Positions 1-10,675 are shown, numbered from the stretch's first letter. The stretch: DNA of 64,000 nucleotides from Bacteroidota bacterium (GCA_029557915.1 JAKQHS010000094.1:1-64000); one strand, 5' to 3'. The notes: generated by a model not told the origin, from the sequence alone. Translations and numbers: made by a program.

Positions 1-3000
1 CTTCAATGTCTTGGGATGGATATATCCGCCCAACTGGTAGGTGATCTCGCAGGGCAGTTCGATCATCTCCGGGCAGGCCAGGCTGTCCAGCACCGTCTTG
101 CGGATGAAGATCGTGTCCGTGCACCGCGCAAAATTGCCCCAATTGTCCGAGCCCTGGATCGTCCTGATTACATATCCCGACAATACCGGGTCCTGGTCGC
201 AGCCGTAATCAACCCACTGCTCCGAAACCAGTTTGACTTTCGCCCCGGAACAACTGTCGGCCCCCTCCGCCAGCAGCGGCAGGTCCGGCAGTTCATAACA
301 GGTGATCGTATCCACCGAACAATTCAACAACGGCGGCTGTTTGTCCTCCACCTTCAGGTATCCCCAGCATTTGTTGCCCGTCCCCACTTCATATACATTG
401 TACACCATCGTGAGGCCGATATGGCTCAGGTCCACCTGGTCCTCTCCCGGAAAACGGTGGGTGCCCAGCGGGTAGATCACCTGGATGTCGTACAATCCCC
501 TGCACCCTCTGATATTTTCTAGGAAATCATCCGGGTCCAGCACTTTCAGGCAACCGGCGCCAAGGGATACGTTGACGAGATCATTGCAGACCAGGTTCTT
601 TTCAAAAGTGTCCAGGATCGTAATATTCATATGACAACTATCCACCAACACCGGAATACAGCCCCGCACAATTTCAATCACAAGTTCGTTGAGTCCGGTA
701 TCAGAACAATTGAGTTCGATCATTCCATCTTCATCCGCAAGCCCATTCACAATCAATTCATAGCCATCCGGTAGTGTTTCTTCAAGGATTACTTCCACGG
801 GTGGAAGGGAGCCGTCTACCCCAACGTAAAGGGTATCATCGGTGCAGAACAAATGTTTTTCGTAAGCGCCGATATCGATCACCGCCTGGACTATCCGGGC
901 CAGGCCATCCAGATCCGTGGAAAGCGGGTTGACGCTGTTTTCTCCCATATTGATGGCGGGAGAAAGGTCCTGCAGATGGAAATTGCCCAAGGTAGTGGCT
1001 GCCGCTCCACCGGGAGGAGCATCCACAAACAGGGGATCGGTAGCCAGTTTATTTCCACCTAGAAGAGTATCCACACATTCTATGCAGTTGTGATTCAGAT
1101 CCAGGTAATTATCCCCGGTGATGCTGTGATGAAGTTTAATCGAATCGGAGACTTCATCGAACATATTTGCGATATCATTTCCATCTCCTCCGGCATCGTT
1201 ATTCCACAGGATACTGTTTTCAATGCAGGGTCTGAGTCGCCCGCCGCCTTCAACAGGAGATAGGCCATTGGTCAAATCCAGGATAAAATCAGTATTTAAG
1301 ATACCGGCTCCAATCTCTGCGAGGTTGCCGGTGATATCGCAATTAATCAGCCTGGGTGAACTCTCGCCGCTAAGCCCGATAAATTCTTCATTCGCCAGGG
1401 TCAGAACCGCATTGACCATCCCTCCGCCGGCGGCGGCTGCATTCCCGGTGATCAAACTGTTGATGATCACCGGTGCACTTACCCCATACTCGGGATCAAT
1501 CAGATATTGGGCGCCCTCTGGACCCGCATTCCTGTTTTGATTAACAGATCCCAATTGACCTAAAAACCCGGATTGAATCAGTCCTTTCAGTACCTGCGCG
1601 TTGTCACTATCCATTTTTATTGGTTGGTCGGATTGGGTCCGGATCCCCTGCAATCCAAATATTAACTGGACCGATCCCCCAAGATTTAAGATACCCCCGG
1701 CGGCTAACCCTGTGTTCCCCTGGATTTTAGTATTTACAATATATGGAGAACTTTCTCCGCTGATCCCGATATTGGCAATCGCTCCTCCCAGGATCGCACT
1801 GTCCGAATTAAAATTACAATTGTAGATCAGGGGGGAAGCGTTACTGAGGAAGCCTAGGTTGCCGAGGCCCGCTCCAAGAAGGCCATTGTTATTGTAAAAG
1901 GTGCAATTAAGTATCCTGGGGTTGGAATAATAGTCTGCGATGGCCATGTCATCCAGTTGTATAAAAATATTGACCCCTATGTTCAGCCACCCGCCTCCGA
2001 CGTTGCGGAAAGTTGGAAAGTTCTCAAAACTGGTGTAAACGGCGTACCCGTCCTGGATACAGAATCCGTCCACGGTGGTGATGCTGTCCACACCGATTGT
2101 GGTGACCACGTGATAACTGTTGTTGGTATGATCGCCGTCCTGCTGGATCTCCCCGCAAAGGATGGTTTTATTGCACTCCCAGTCCCTTTCCTCCAGGGTT
2201 CCTCCACCGGTGGGAAATCCTCCCAGTAGCGTAATGGAATCCGGAATATTGAACGAGATATCCCGGTTTGCCGCATATACCGTATCCAGGGCCCCGCTGC
2301 AATCAAATACCGAATCCGGACGACTTGGGTAATAAGTCCCCTGGGCGACCAAAATCGTATCCACCTGGCAGAAATAGGCCAGGACCAGCGCCTGTTGCAG
2401 ATCATTGAAGGCGGTCTCCCAGGAGGTTCCATCCCCTCCGGCTTCCGCTGAAGAGTCGACATAGGCCGTACCGGATCCGGAGCACACCGGTGCCTGGAAT
2501 TCATAAGCCCCCATGTCCGTGGTTCCGTTCTGAATGCGCGCATGATCATCCAGGTCAGTGGTTTCCATGCTGAAGACATTATCCCCCATGTCTATGGCTG
2601 GAGAAGCGTATTGCAATCGGTAATCAAAGCCGGGCTGCCGGAACAAGGGGTCTTCGAATTTATTCCCGGTGCCGGAAAATCCGTCCTGTACGATCGAGAA
2701 TTGAACATCCGGCAAATTAAAATTCGTGAATACGGGACTTATGTTATTCCAGATGATGCTGTTGCGGATCCGCGCCGGTCCAACGGTAGCTTTATTCAAA
2801 ACATCCGGGCTGTTGTCACTGAAGGTGGCATGGATGATATCCAGGGAAATATTGGGATGAAAGGAAATGGCGATGGCCCCTCCGTTCACCGATGCCGTAT
2901 TGTGATGAAGGAGGACATTTTCCATCCTGGTAAAGGCGGAGTCGAACATATTGTCGACCGGTTGGAAATACACGGCTCCCCCCCGTTCCGCCGCAGTATT

Positions 3001-6000
3001 CTCGTAAAATTCAGAGGCCAGGATTTTTAAATCCCTGGTGCCTTCTCCATAAAAGGCGCCGCCCAATACGGCATAGTTTTCCCTGAAAATGGTATTGCTG
3101 ATGCATAACAAGGCCGAATCCGTGCGGCTGCCGTCCCACCAGGCGCCCCCTTCCTCACCGTTGGCAATGGCATTGCCCTGTTCGATGATGAATCCATCGA
3201 ATACAATGGTATCCTGGTATTCAATGGTCTTGATAATATTAAAAGTATTGCCGGTACTGTCCCCGTTCATATCGATATCCCCGCTCAGGATGGTGAGATT
3301 GCAATGCGGATCCCGTTCACCAATGCCACCGGTCGGATAGCCCCCAAGCAGCGTGATACCATCAGGCAGGATGAAGGATTGTTGCCGGCTGGGTGCCAAA
3401 ACCGTTTGCACGGCACCGGTACAGGGATCATAGACCGTGTCCGGACAGGAAGGATAATAAGTGCCTGCGGCGACCAGGATGGAATCGATCCCGGTACAAT
3501 AGGTCGCAATTTCAATAGCTTCCTTTAAAGTAAGCAAGGCATTGGGCCAGTCTGCTCCCGTTTCACTGCCGGCTGCCTGGGCATCGACATAAAGAGTATT
3601 GATGCCGGAGTATGGAGTGCAATCCGTACCCTGGTATTCGAAAACTCCGGCGTCCACACCTGCTCCTGCTATCCGGGGGTTTCCATTCAGGTCAATAAAT
3701 GCATGACCCGACAAAGCCGCCATAATGGCAGCATCGTCCCCAAAATTCACTGCAGGGGAATAACTTGCTACCCTGAAATCACCGGCTGTGGTTGGGGGAA
3801 CGGCTGCAGCTGGAGCGTTAATAAATAGCGGGTCGCTGAATAAGTTGTCGCTGCCAGTGGTTGTCCCCCCGTTTTCATTGGAAGAAACCGAACCATCGTT
3901 CAGGTCAGTGCTCCCTTGTAATATGGAATTCGAGACCGTGGTTACAGCATCATTATTATGGAAGACGGGACCAGAGATATCCGCAAAATTGTTCCAGAAG
4001 ATGGAATTCCTGATTTGAGGAGCGCATACTCCTGAATTGATCCCTGAATTGTACATCCCTCCCCCCCACTGATAATAGGCGATATTGCCGGAAACCACGC
4101 AATTGTCCAGACTTGGTGAACTGGTGCCGGTATTCCCATCATTAAACATCGCTCCACCGCTCGCATTCGCACCGTTGCCGGACAAGATGCAATTGATCAG
4201 CCGGGGGGAACTGTTTCCCCCTTGAGTGCCGTCGCAGAAAATTCCTCCTCCGCCATTGGCCCAGTTGCCGCTGATCACACAGTTGAGGATGGTTGGGAAT
4301 GAACCTCCATTCATGCCGCTGCCGTCATCATACCAACCCCCTCCCACATAGTCGGGATAGTTTGGATAAGATTCGCTGGCATTGCCTCCGGAAATATGGA
4401 ATCCATCCACCACCGTTGCATTGCTCACTTGTGAAGTGGTTACTACATGCATACTGTTTTGCAGGTCCCCATAGACTTCCCCGTCCTGGTCTATGTCACC
4501 GCAAAGAAGCGTTTTGAAACACCAGGGATCCCGGCCGGTGGCTATTCCATTCATCACCTGGTATCCTCCGATCATAACCAGGGAATCGGGGATGTCAAAG
4601 GAAAGGCTCGAGTCCAGTTGAATGATGGATTCAATATTTCCTGCACAATCGTAGAGCGTATCCGTCGTGCTGGGATAGTAGGTCCCTTCCGCGACCAGAA
4701 TGGTGTCCAGTCCGCAGGTCCTGGCTATCGCCAGGGCATCCTGGAGGTCGGTGAAGGCATCCGTCCAGGAGCTGCCGTTATTAAGTCCTGCAGCCGAAGC
4801 ATTGACATAAGCTACACCGGTAAAGCCGCTACAAGGGATGGATTGAAATTCGTAAGCCCCCGCGTCGATGGTGCCGTTATAAATGCGGGCCAGGTCATCC
4901 AGATCCGTTGGAAAAGAATTGGATGCATTGTCACCATGGTTGATGCAAGGGGAATAGACCAGGACATGGAAATCCCCGGCCGTGGTCGGGGCAGTGGCGC
5001 TGGCTGGAGCATTTATAAAAGCCGGATCGGAAAAGGTATTCGCGATTCCGCTGGTCGCATTATATCCGAAATCGGTGATGCTAGCAAAATCGGTGCCTTG
5101 CAGCACTGAATACGAAACCGTCAAATTTGCATCTTCATTAAAGAAAACATTTTGGGCAATTCCGGCATCATTATTCCAGATCACACAATTAACGAAGAAA
5201 GGATCACTGTTGCCTGTCATATCTCCGTCATAACCCGTATTGAAAGCAGCGCTGCCGAAAGAACCCGCATAATTTCCATTTAAAACACAATTGATGAGTA
5301 TAGGACTGCTGTTGCCATCTTCCCCGTCGTTGTATATTCCTCCTCCCGCATAATTGGCCCGGTTGCCGCTCAGAATGCAGTTTATGAGCACCGGACTGCT
5401 GTTTGATCCGTAACCATAATTGTAAATTCCTGCACCCCGAGTGGCCGTATTTCCGCTGATGATGCTGTTTATAATCCTGGGATTGGTGGGCCCCAGATCC
5501 CCGAAATTGCCGATCCCCCCGCCATTTCGGGCGGCATTATTTCCAAAGATCCGGCAATGAATGATGGTGGGATTTGATGAATCTCCACCCGTTCCCCTGT
5601 TGAACCATCCGCCTCCGTAGCGGTCGTCAAAGGTACCGTTGGCATTGCCTCCGGTGATGCAAAATCCATCCACCTGGGTTGAGCTGTCCGTATTGGTGGT
5701 GACCACCACGTGATAACTGTTGTCCGAATTGTTGTCGGGGTTTCCAATATCCCCGCTCAGGATGGTCTTGTAACAATCCCAGTTCCGTTCCTCATCCGTA
5801 CCACCACCCATCGGGTACCCGCCCAGGAGCACGACCCCACTGGGAATGATGAATGAGCTGTCCCGGGTGCTGCCTGGGTAATAAGTTCCCTGGGCAACCT
5901 TGATTGTATCTCCCGCCACTGCCGTGGCCAGGGCCGCCTGAAGGGTGGTAAAAGCCATATCCCAGGATTCACCCACCAGGAGGGCGGACCGGAACCTGCC

Positions 6001-8118
6001 GGTCAGCGCCATCACATCGGTATTGGAGGAATCGACATAGTAGGTGATCGATGGGCAATTATTGGTCAGTTGATCGTCCCCGTCATTGCAATCAATGCCG
6101 GCGGCCTCATTCAGGGAAATAAAACCTACCGGCTGGGCGCAGGTGTCTTTGGATATGCCGGGATTATAAAAATTATCTCCGTCAAAATCGGCAAAATAAG
6201 TATCAAGACTGTCGTCCACCAGACCGTCGCAATCATTGTCCAGCCCGTCGCAGATCTCCGTAGCTACGGGGTTACATAGATAGCATTCGTCGTTACAGTC
6301 TGTATTGTCAGCGACATAACCTATGGGGAGGGCACAACTGTCTTTCGTAATGGCCGGATCGCCATAGCCATCCTCATCGGTGTCGGCATAGTAGGTATTC
6401 GAGGATGCCATCATAGAATTTCCAATCCCATTGCAATCCCCATCCTGGCAATCGGTGTATGAGTCGCAGTCGTTGTCGATACCATCGTCACAAATTTCGA
6501 CGGCACCGGTATAGGCAGCCGGTTCAGAGTCATTGCAGTCTGTAGTGTTATTAACAAAACCTGAAGGCATGGCACAACTGTCTTTGGTGACACCTGGATT
6601 GCCAAACCCATCTCCGTCGCTGTCCTGATACCAGGTCGTTGCCAGGTCTTCATCGATGAATCCGTCACAATCGTTGTCCACCTCATCGCAGATTTCGGTC
6701 GCTCCCGGATGAATCTGACCGTTGGCATCATCGCAATCGCATTCATCACCCCAACCATCGCTGTCTGCATCAGCTTGGCCGCTTGCCGGAATGAGGCAGG
6801 CGAGGCAGGCAACCGGTGGATTGTATTCGTCAGGACAATTGTCGCAGTCACTGCCTACGCCGTCCATGTCGTTGTCGTTGCCAAATCCTTCATCGCTGGT
6901 TCCATCGCAATCGTTGTCGTAGCCGTCGCATATTTCCGCAACACCAGGGTTTACATAAAAGTCGGTATCATCGCAATCCGTATTGTCTGAAATATACCCC
7001 GTGGGTTGGTCACATGCCATCTGGGAGACCGCTGGGTTTCCGTACCCATCTCCGTCTCCATCCTCATACCAGGTGCTTGGGTCTATGGCATCCTCATCGA
7101 ACTCCCCATCGCAATCGTCATCGATATCATTGCAATATTCATCTGCCCCCGGATGAACCTGACCATTGGTGTCATCACAATCCGTATCGTCTGAAACATA
7201 TCCGGTTGGGGCCGTGCAGGCGTAGATCGTGTTGTTCGCATCCCCGTAAGTATCTGCGTCAGTATCCGCATAATACGTGAATCCATCAACAGGATCCTCA
7301 TCGGTCTCGCCGTCACAGTCGTCGTCGATGCCATTGCAAATTTCGGAGGCATCGGGATTGACGTTCGGGTCAGTGTCGTCACAATCCGTACCGGAAGTAT
7401 TTACACTGTATCCTGTCGGAGGGTTCGTCCCATTCCAACAAACAGTAGTGGTGCCGTCATCGTATCCATCTCCATCATTATCGATATAAGCAGGATCTAA
7501 TAAATCCCATACACTATCATCATTATCATCGCAGTCCGTCCCATTTGAATTTTCAATATAACCGGATGGAGCGTTGCCATCCGTGCAAAGTGTGGTGGTT
7601 CCCGATCCGTCGTCATACCCGTCCTGGTCGAAATCGGTATATAATTCCATGTTGGTATAGACGAGATCATCATAGTCATCACAGTCCGTCCCGTTTGTAA
7701 AATCACGGTAGCCACTGGGCAAATCGAATCCATTCCAACATACTGTAGTTGTGCCGTCATCGTATCCGTCTCCATCATTATCGATGTAAGCTGGATCCAG
7801 TAAATCCCATACGCTATCATCAGCATCATCGCAATCCACATCATTGCAATAGCCATCGCTATCGGCATCCACTCCCGAACTTCCGCCGTTCGTACAGTTA
7901 TCCCCGCAGTCGGGCTGCACCTTAGTATTCTCCGCATCGCTGTCGTCGCAGTCAAAATCCGCGCAGACTCCGTCCCCGTCCCAATCCCCGCCGTATTCCT
8001 CACAATCTGTTTTAACGACTGCGAATGCCTGATCTGGGACATCTTCATTGTTTGTGAATAAGAACCAGGAGCCAAGCGCCAGAGCAGTAGTAAATGAAAT
8101 AATCAGTTTCCGGTACAT
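1..8118 (-). CDS. giant secreted surface protein with MopE-like metal-binding repeats and beta-helix blocks (partial, 3' end outside window)
   Basis: One reading frame stays open from the ATG at 8118 to the window edge, at least 2,706 codons; the C-terminus is missing. Residues 1 to about 25 look like a signal peptide (Lys/Arg, then a hydrophobic run). Residues about 35-680 are Asp/Cys-rich repeats of the type DTDCDDTDPNVNP..EICNGIDDDCDG, the putative metal-binding (MopE) motif, with thrombospondin-3-like DxDxDG loops likely to bind calcium. About residue 690 to 2,430 there are four blocks, each opening with a YVD / TLQ.A / GTYYP pattern followed by GG-rich turns, typical of right-handed beta-helix proteins with a choice-of-anchor Q module. 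The remainder resembles Ig-like/HYR repeats (CxxL...C). The protein is probably exported through the outer membrane and displayed or released. A type IX sorting domain would be expected at the unseen C-terminus. The function is probably adhesion or matrix binding, which is inference. All other ORFs here are antisense or off-frame. Confidence 0.85.
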   Translation of the reverse strand, partial: MYRKLIISFTTALALGSWFLFTNNEDVPDQAFAVVKTDCEEYGGDWDGDGVCADFDCDDSDAENTKVQPDCGDNCTNGGSSGVDADSDGYCNDVDCDDADDSVWDLLDPAYIDNDGDGYDDGTTTVCWNGFDLPSGYRDFTNGTDCDDYDDLVYTNMELYTDFDQDGYDDGSGTTTLCTDGNAPSGYIENSNGTDCDDNDDSVWDLLDPAYIDNDGDGYDDGTTTVCWNGTNPPTGYSVNTSGTDCDDTDPNVNPDASEICNGIDDDCDGETDEDPVDGFTYYADTDADTYGDANNTIYACTAPTGYVSDDTDCDDTNGQVHPGADEYCNDIDDDCDGEFDEDAIDPSTWYEDGDGDGYGNPAVSQMACDQPTGYISDNTDCDDTDFYVNPGVAEICDGYDNDCDGTSDEGFGNDNDMDGVGSDCDNCPDEYNPPVACLACLIPASGQADADSDGWGDECDCDDANGQIHPGATEICDEVDNDCDGFIDEDLATTWYQDSDGDGFGNPGVTKDSCAMPSGFVNNTTDCNDSEPAAYTGAVEICDDGIDNDCDSYTDCQDGDCNGIGNSMMASSNTYYADTDEDGYGDPAITKDSCALPIGYVADNTDCNDECYLCNPVATEICDGLDNDCDGLVDDSLDTYFADFDGDNFYNPGISKDTCAQPVGFISLNEAAGIDCNDGDDQLTNNCPSITYYVDSSNTDVMALTGRFRSALLVGESWDMAFTTLQAALATAVAGDTIKVAQGTYYPGSTRDSSFIIPSGVVLLGGYPMGGGTDEERNWDCYKTILSGDIGNPDNNSDNSYHVVVTTNTDSSTQVDGFCITGGNANGTFDDRYGGGWFNRGTGGDSSNPTIIHCRIFGNNAARNGGGIGNFGDLGPTNPRIINSIISGNTATRGAGIYNYGYGSNSSPVLINCILSGNRANYAGGGIYNDGEDGNSSPILINCVLNGNYAGSFGSAAFNTGYDGDMTGNSDPFFVNCVIWNNDAGIAQNVFFNEDANLTVSYSVLQGTDFASITDFGYNATSGIANTFSDPAFINAPASATAPTTAGDFHVLVYSPCINHGDNASNSFPTDLDDLARIYNGTIDAGAYEFQSIPCSGFTGVAYVNASAAGLNNGSSWTDAFTDLQDALAIARTCGLDTILVAEGTYYPSTTDTLYDCAGNIESIIQLDSSLSFDIPDSLVMIGGYQVMNGIATGRDPWCFKTLLCGDIDQDGEVYGDLQNSMHVVTTSQVSNATVVDGFHISGGNASESYPNYPDYVGGGWYDDGSGMNGGSFPTILNCVISGNWANGGGGIFCDGTQGGNSSPRLINCILSGNGANASGGAMFNDGNTGTSSPSLDNCVVSGNIAYYQWGGGMYNSGINSGVCAPQIRNSIFWNNFADISGPVFHNNDAVTTVSNSILQGSTDLNDGSVSSNENGGTTTGSDNLFSDPLFINAPAAAVPPTTAGDFRVASYSPAVNFGDDAAIMAALSGHAFIDLNGNPRIAGAGVDAGVFEYQGTDCTPYSGINTLYVDAQAAGSETGADWPNALLTLKEAIEIATYCTGIDSILVAAGTYYPSCPDTVYDPCTGAVQTVLAPSRQQSFILPDGITLLGGYPTGGIGERDPHCNLTILSGDIDMNGDSTGNTFNIIKTIEYQDTIVFDGFIIEQGNAIANGEEGGAWWDGSRTDSALLCISNTIFRENYAVLGGAFYGEGTRDLKILASEFYENTAAERGGAVYFQPVDNMFDSAFTRMENVLLHHNTASVNGGAIAISFHPNISLDIIHATFSDNSPDVLNKATVGPARIRNSIIWNNISPVFTNFNLPDVQFSIVQDGFSGTGNKFEDPLFRQPGFDYRLQYASPAIDMGDNVFSMETTDLDDHARIQNGTTDMGAYEFQAPVCSGSGTAYVDSSAEAGGDGTSWETAFNDLQQALVLAYFCQVDTILVAQGTYYPSRPDSVFDCSGALDTVYAANRDISFNIPDSITLLGGFPTGGGTLEERDWECNKTILCGEIQQDGDHTNNSYHVVTTIGVDSITTVDGFCIQDGYAVYTSFENFPTFRNVGGGWLNIGVNIFIQLDDMAIADYYSNPRILNCTFYNNNGLLGAGLGNLGFLSNASPLIYNCNFNSDSAILGGAIANIGISGESSPYIVNTKIQGNTGLAAGGILNLGGSVQLIFGLQGIRTQSDQPIKMDSDNAQVLKGLIQSGFLGQLGSVNQNRNAGPEGAQYLIDPEYGVSAPVIINSLITGNAAAAGGGMVNAVLTLANEEFIGLSGESSPRLINCDITGNLAEIGAGILNTDFILDLTNGLSPVEGGGRLRPCIENSILWNNDAGGDGNDIANMFDEVSDSIKLHHSITGDNYLDLNHNCIECVDTLLGGNKLATDPLFVDAPPGGAAATTLGNFHLQDLSPAINMGENSVNPLSTDLDGLARIVQAVIDIGAYEKHLFCTDDTLYVGVDGSLPPVEVILEETLPDGYELIVNGLADEDGMIELNCSDTGLNELVIEIVRGCIPVLVDSCHMNITILDTFEKNLVCNDLVNVSLGAGCLKVLDPDDFLENIRGCRGLYDIQVIYPLGTHRFPGEDQVDLSHIGLTMVYNVYEVGTGNKCWGYLKVEDKQPPLLNCSVDTITCYELPDLPLLAEGADSCSGAKVKLVSEQWVDYGCDQDPVLSGYVIRTIQGSDNWGNFARCTDTIFIRKTVLDSLACPEMIELPCEITYQLGGYIHPKTLK
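7431..7838 (-). repeat. internal duplication in the MopE-like region, 300-bp period
   Basis: The stretch 7731-7838 is nearly identical to 7431-7538, exactly 300 bp (100 codons) apart. Both encode SVWDLLDPAYIDNDGDGYDD followed by GTTT.CWNG. A diverged middle copy with DQDGYDDGSGTTTLC lies between them, around 7565-7650. The period is a multiple of three, so the frame is kept. This indicates recent expansion of calcium-loop repeats by unequal exchange. Confidence 0.8.
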
Positions 8119-8245
8119 GAATACTTAGTTAAAGGGTTGGTAATTTGGATTGGAGCGAAAGCCGTACCAGGGAAAATGCACGCAAGGGCTTGCGGCAAAT
8201 ACTGTCAGCTGAGACGGGTTCACTAAGGGAAATTTAATCGAAGGT

Positions 8246-8274
8246 AAAAAGAGTTACTTAATCTAAATAACTCT
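8246..8274 (-). terminator. rho-independent terminator of metG
   Basis: Read on the minus strand, AGAGTTA pairs with TAACTCT (8268-8274 with 8250-8256) around an 11-nt loop and is followed by five T. It lies about 100 bp after the metG stop codon and before the start of the giant surface-protein gene, so it separates the two transcripts. The stem is A/T-rich and moderately weak. Confidence 0.6.
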
Positions 8275-8340
8275 GAATGAGGAATTTTTACATCAGAATT
8301 TTAACTGGTATGGTTAAGGTTAAGGTTGAGACGGCTCCCC

Positions 8341-8381
8341 TTAATTCTTAATTTCTTAATTATTTAATTATTTAATTATTT
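8341..8381. repeat. 8-bp-period tandem array at the metG 3' end
   Basis: About four imperfect copies of TTAATTAT lie here. The metG stop codon (8376-8378) is inside the array. A shorter hexamer run, GGTTAA repeated, sits nearby at about 8313-8332. See the finding on 7/8-bp arrays. Confidence 0.75.
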
Positions 8382-10511
8382 GACAACGCTCCCATTCTCC
8401 GCCCCATCACTCGGTTCTACAAACCGCAGGCTGCCGTCCCCATTCTCCGAGAGCAGGATCATGCCGTTGGATTCGATCCCTTTCATTTTCCGGGGTGCCA
8501 AATTGGCGACGATGACTACCCTGCGACCGGGCAAGACTTCAGGCTGAAAATGCTGGGCTATACCGCTGAGTATGGTACGCTTTTCAAAGCCGAGGTCAAC
8601 CGTCAGATGCAATAATTTATCCGCCTTGGGCACGCGGTCGGCCGTCAGGATGGTCCCTGCCCGGAGATCTGTTTTGTTGAAATCGTCGATGGATATGGTC
8701 TCTTTAAGCGGGACATGAACAGCAGGTGCTGGAGCGCTGAGCGCTGCCCCTCTTTTTAGCTTGTCCAGCTGGGCCTGGATGCGTGCATCTTCAATCCTTG
8801 AGAACAGATGGCTGGCTTCGTTGATCTTATGCCCGGGAGGGAGGAGGACTTCCCCCTGGCTCAAGGCGTCCAGCAATTGGTTTAGCTCATCTTCATCCCG
8901 GAGCGGAGAAAGACCGAGTTGGGCCCTCATTTTATCCGAGGTAAAGGGCATAAAAGGCCGGATGACCACACTGAGCGCGGTGGCCAGTTGGGCGCAATAA
9001 TTGATCACGACCTTGATTAATTCAGGATCCGATTGTTCCTTTTTCCAGGGTTCATTGGACTGTAGGATGGAATTGCCCGTGCTGGACATATCCATCAGGC
9101 TTTTAAGGGCATCCCTGAACCGGAATTCCCGGATGCTTTGATTGAGGTCCTGGATCCGGTCGTGGAGATAGAGCAATTCCGTCTCATGGAAGGAATCAAA
9201 ATCAGGCTCTTCTGTACCCACAAAGGCCTTATCCGGATTAAAGGCAGGGATTTCCCCTTGGTAATATTTGTGCAGCAGGACACAGACCCGGTTGAAAAAA
9301 TTAGCCAGGTTGTTGACCAGTTCATTGTTGTTGGCTTCCTGGAAGCCTTTCCAGGTAAATTCGCTGTCCCGCTGCTCGGGCATGGTCTTGATGAGGTAAT
9401 ACCGCAGGAGATCCTGCTGCCCGGGCCATTCCTCCAGGTATTCGTGGATCCAGACCGCCCAGTTTCTGGAAGTGGAAACCTTGTCCCCCTCCAGGTTCAT
9501 AAACTGGTTTGCCGGAACATTGATGGGAAGGTTATACCCGCCATAGGATTTGAGGATAACCGGAAAGATGAGGCAGTGAAAGACGATATTGTCTTTTCCG
9601 ATAAAATGGATCAGGGCGGTTTCCGGGTCCTTCCAGTATTTTTCCCAGGTTTCATGGTGGGTGGCAGCCCAGGCTTTGGTAGCGCTGATATAACCGATCG
9701 GGGCATCCAGCCAGACATAAAGTTTTTTACCTTCAGAGCCGGGGATCTCCTTCGGAACGTCCACTCCCCAGTCGAGGTCACGGGTCATGGACCGGGGTTC
9801 CAGGCCGCTGTCCAGCCAGGACTTGCATTGGCCAAGCACATGGGGCTTCCAGGTTTCGGGTTCATGGTGTTTGACCCCCTCCAGCATGCCGGTCTCGATC
9901 CAGGTCTTTAACCATTCCTGGTGCTGATTGAGTGGAAGGTACCAGTGCGTGGTGGGTTTCATCACCGGGATGGTCCCGCTGAGGGTGGACCTGGGATTGA
10001 TCAGTTCTGTCGGGCTCAGCGTCGATCCGCATTTTTCACACTGGTCGCCGTAAGCGTTGGGATTGCCGCATTTGGGGCAGGTACCCATGATGTACCGGTC
10101 CGCAAGGAACTGGCCGGCGGACTCATCGTAATATTGCTGGCTTTCGATTTCCTGGAATTCGCCTTTTTCATAGAGGGTCCTGAAAAAATCCTGCGAGGTT
10201 TCATGGTGGATGGGCTCGGAAGTCCGGTGATAGATATTAAAATCAATGGCCATGCCGGCCAGCGCCATTTTCAGTTGTTCGTGGTATTTATCGATGATGG
10301 CCCCCGGGGTCGTGTTTTCCTTTCGTGCCTTGACTGTGATGGCGGCGCCGTGTTCATCCGAACCGCAGACCCACACGACTTCCTTCCCGGTCAGCCTTAG
10401 AAAACGTACATAGATATCGGCAGGCAAATAGGCCCCGGTGAGATGCCCGATGTGCAAGGGGCCGTTGGCATAAGGCAAGGCCGAAGTGACCAGGTATCTT
10501 TTTATCTCCAT
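8376..10511 (-). CDS. metG: methionine--tRNA ligase
   Basis: Cytoplasmic class I synthetase charging tRNA-Met with methionine; 711 aa from the ATG at 10511. A longer frame opens 19 codons upstream without conserved character, so I chose the start giving MEIKRYLVTSALPYANGPLH. The HIGH motif is at residues 20-23. A CPKCG...CEKCG zinc knuckle lies near residues 145-165, and the KMSKS equivalent reads KVSTS near residue 335. The last ~110 residues (DDFNKTDLRAGTILTADRVP onward) form the EMAP-II/Trbp111-like tRNA-binding domain found in long MetRS forms. Length and domain order match the usual Bacteroidota enzyme. It is monocistronic, with a terminator downstream, and divergent from metY. Confidence 0.97.
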   Translation of the reverse strand: MEIKRYLVTSALPYANGPLHIGHLTGAYLPADIYVRFLRLTGKEVVWVCGSDEHGAAITVKARKENTTPGAIIDKYHEQLKMALAGMAIDFNIYHRTSEPIHHETSQDFFRTLYEKGEFQEIESQQYYDESAGQFLADRYIMGTCPKCGNPNAYGDQCEKCGSTLSPTELINPRSTLSGTIPVMKPTTHWYLPLNQHQEWLKTWIETGMLEGVKHHEPETWKPHVLGQCKSWLDSGLEPRSMTRDLDWGVDVPKEIPGSEGKKLYVWLDAPIGYISATKAWAATHHETWEKYWKDPETALIHFIGKDNIVFHCLIFPVILKSYGGYNLPINVPANQFMNLEGDKVSTSRNWAVWIHEYLEEWPGQQDLLRYYLIKTMPEQRDSEFTWKGFQEANNNELVNNLANFFNRVCVLLHKYYQGEIPAFNPDKAFVGTEEPDFDSFHETELLYLHDRIQDLNQSIREFRFRDALKSLMDMSSTGNSILQSNEPWKKEQSDPELIKVVINYCAQLATALSVVIRPFMPFTSDKMRAQLGLSPLRDEDELNQLLDALSQGEVLLPPGHKINEASHLFSRIEDARIQAQLDKLKRGAALSAPAPAVHVPLKETISIDDFNKTDLRAGTILTADRVPKADKLLHLTVDLGFEKRTILSGIAQHFQPEVLPGRRVVIVANLAPRKMKGIESNGMILLSENGDGSLRFVEPSDGAENGSVVK

Positions 10512-10598
10512 CCGTTGGGCCGTAAAGGTAAGAAAATGGACGATTCTCCCTATCCATGCCGTCGTCACCCTACCTTAAGGAGGTCCGGTATAGAAACT

Positions 10599-10633
10599 CA
10601 CCATCCACCACCCACCATCCACCACACACCACC
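10599..10633. repeat. 7-bp-period tandem array (CACCATC/CACCACC)
   Basis: Five consecutive heptamers read CACCATC, CACCACC, CACCATC, CACCACA, CACCACC. They lie between metG and the metY promoter. The composition is strand-biased, with almost no G on the plus strand. Confidence 0.8.
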
Positions 10634-10675
10634 CCCTCTTCCAAACCATACCTGAACGATAGAATTTATAGGCTC

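Noticed and set aside
1983-8075. Minus-strand ORFs of 60-200 aa in an alternate frame through the giant gene
   Set aside because: They all lie in one alternative frame beneath the continuous 2,706-codon frame and have a composition biased by the Asp-rich repeats; they are shadows.
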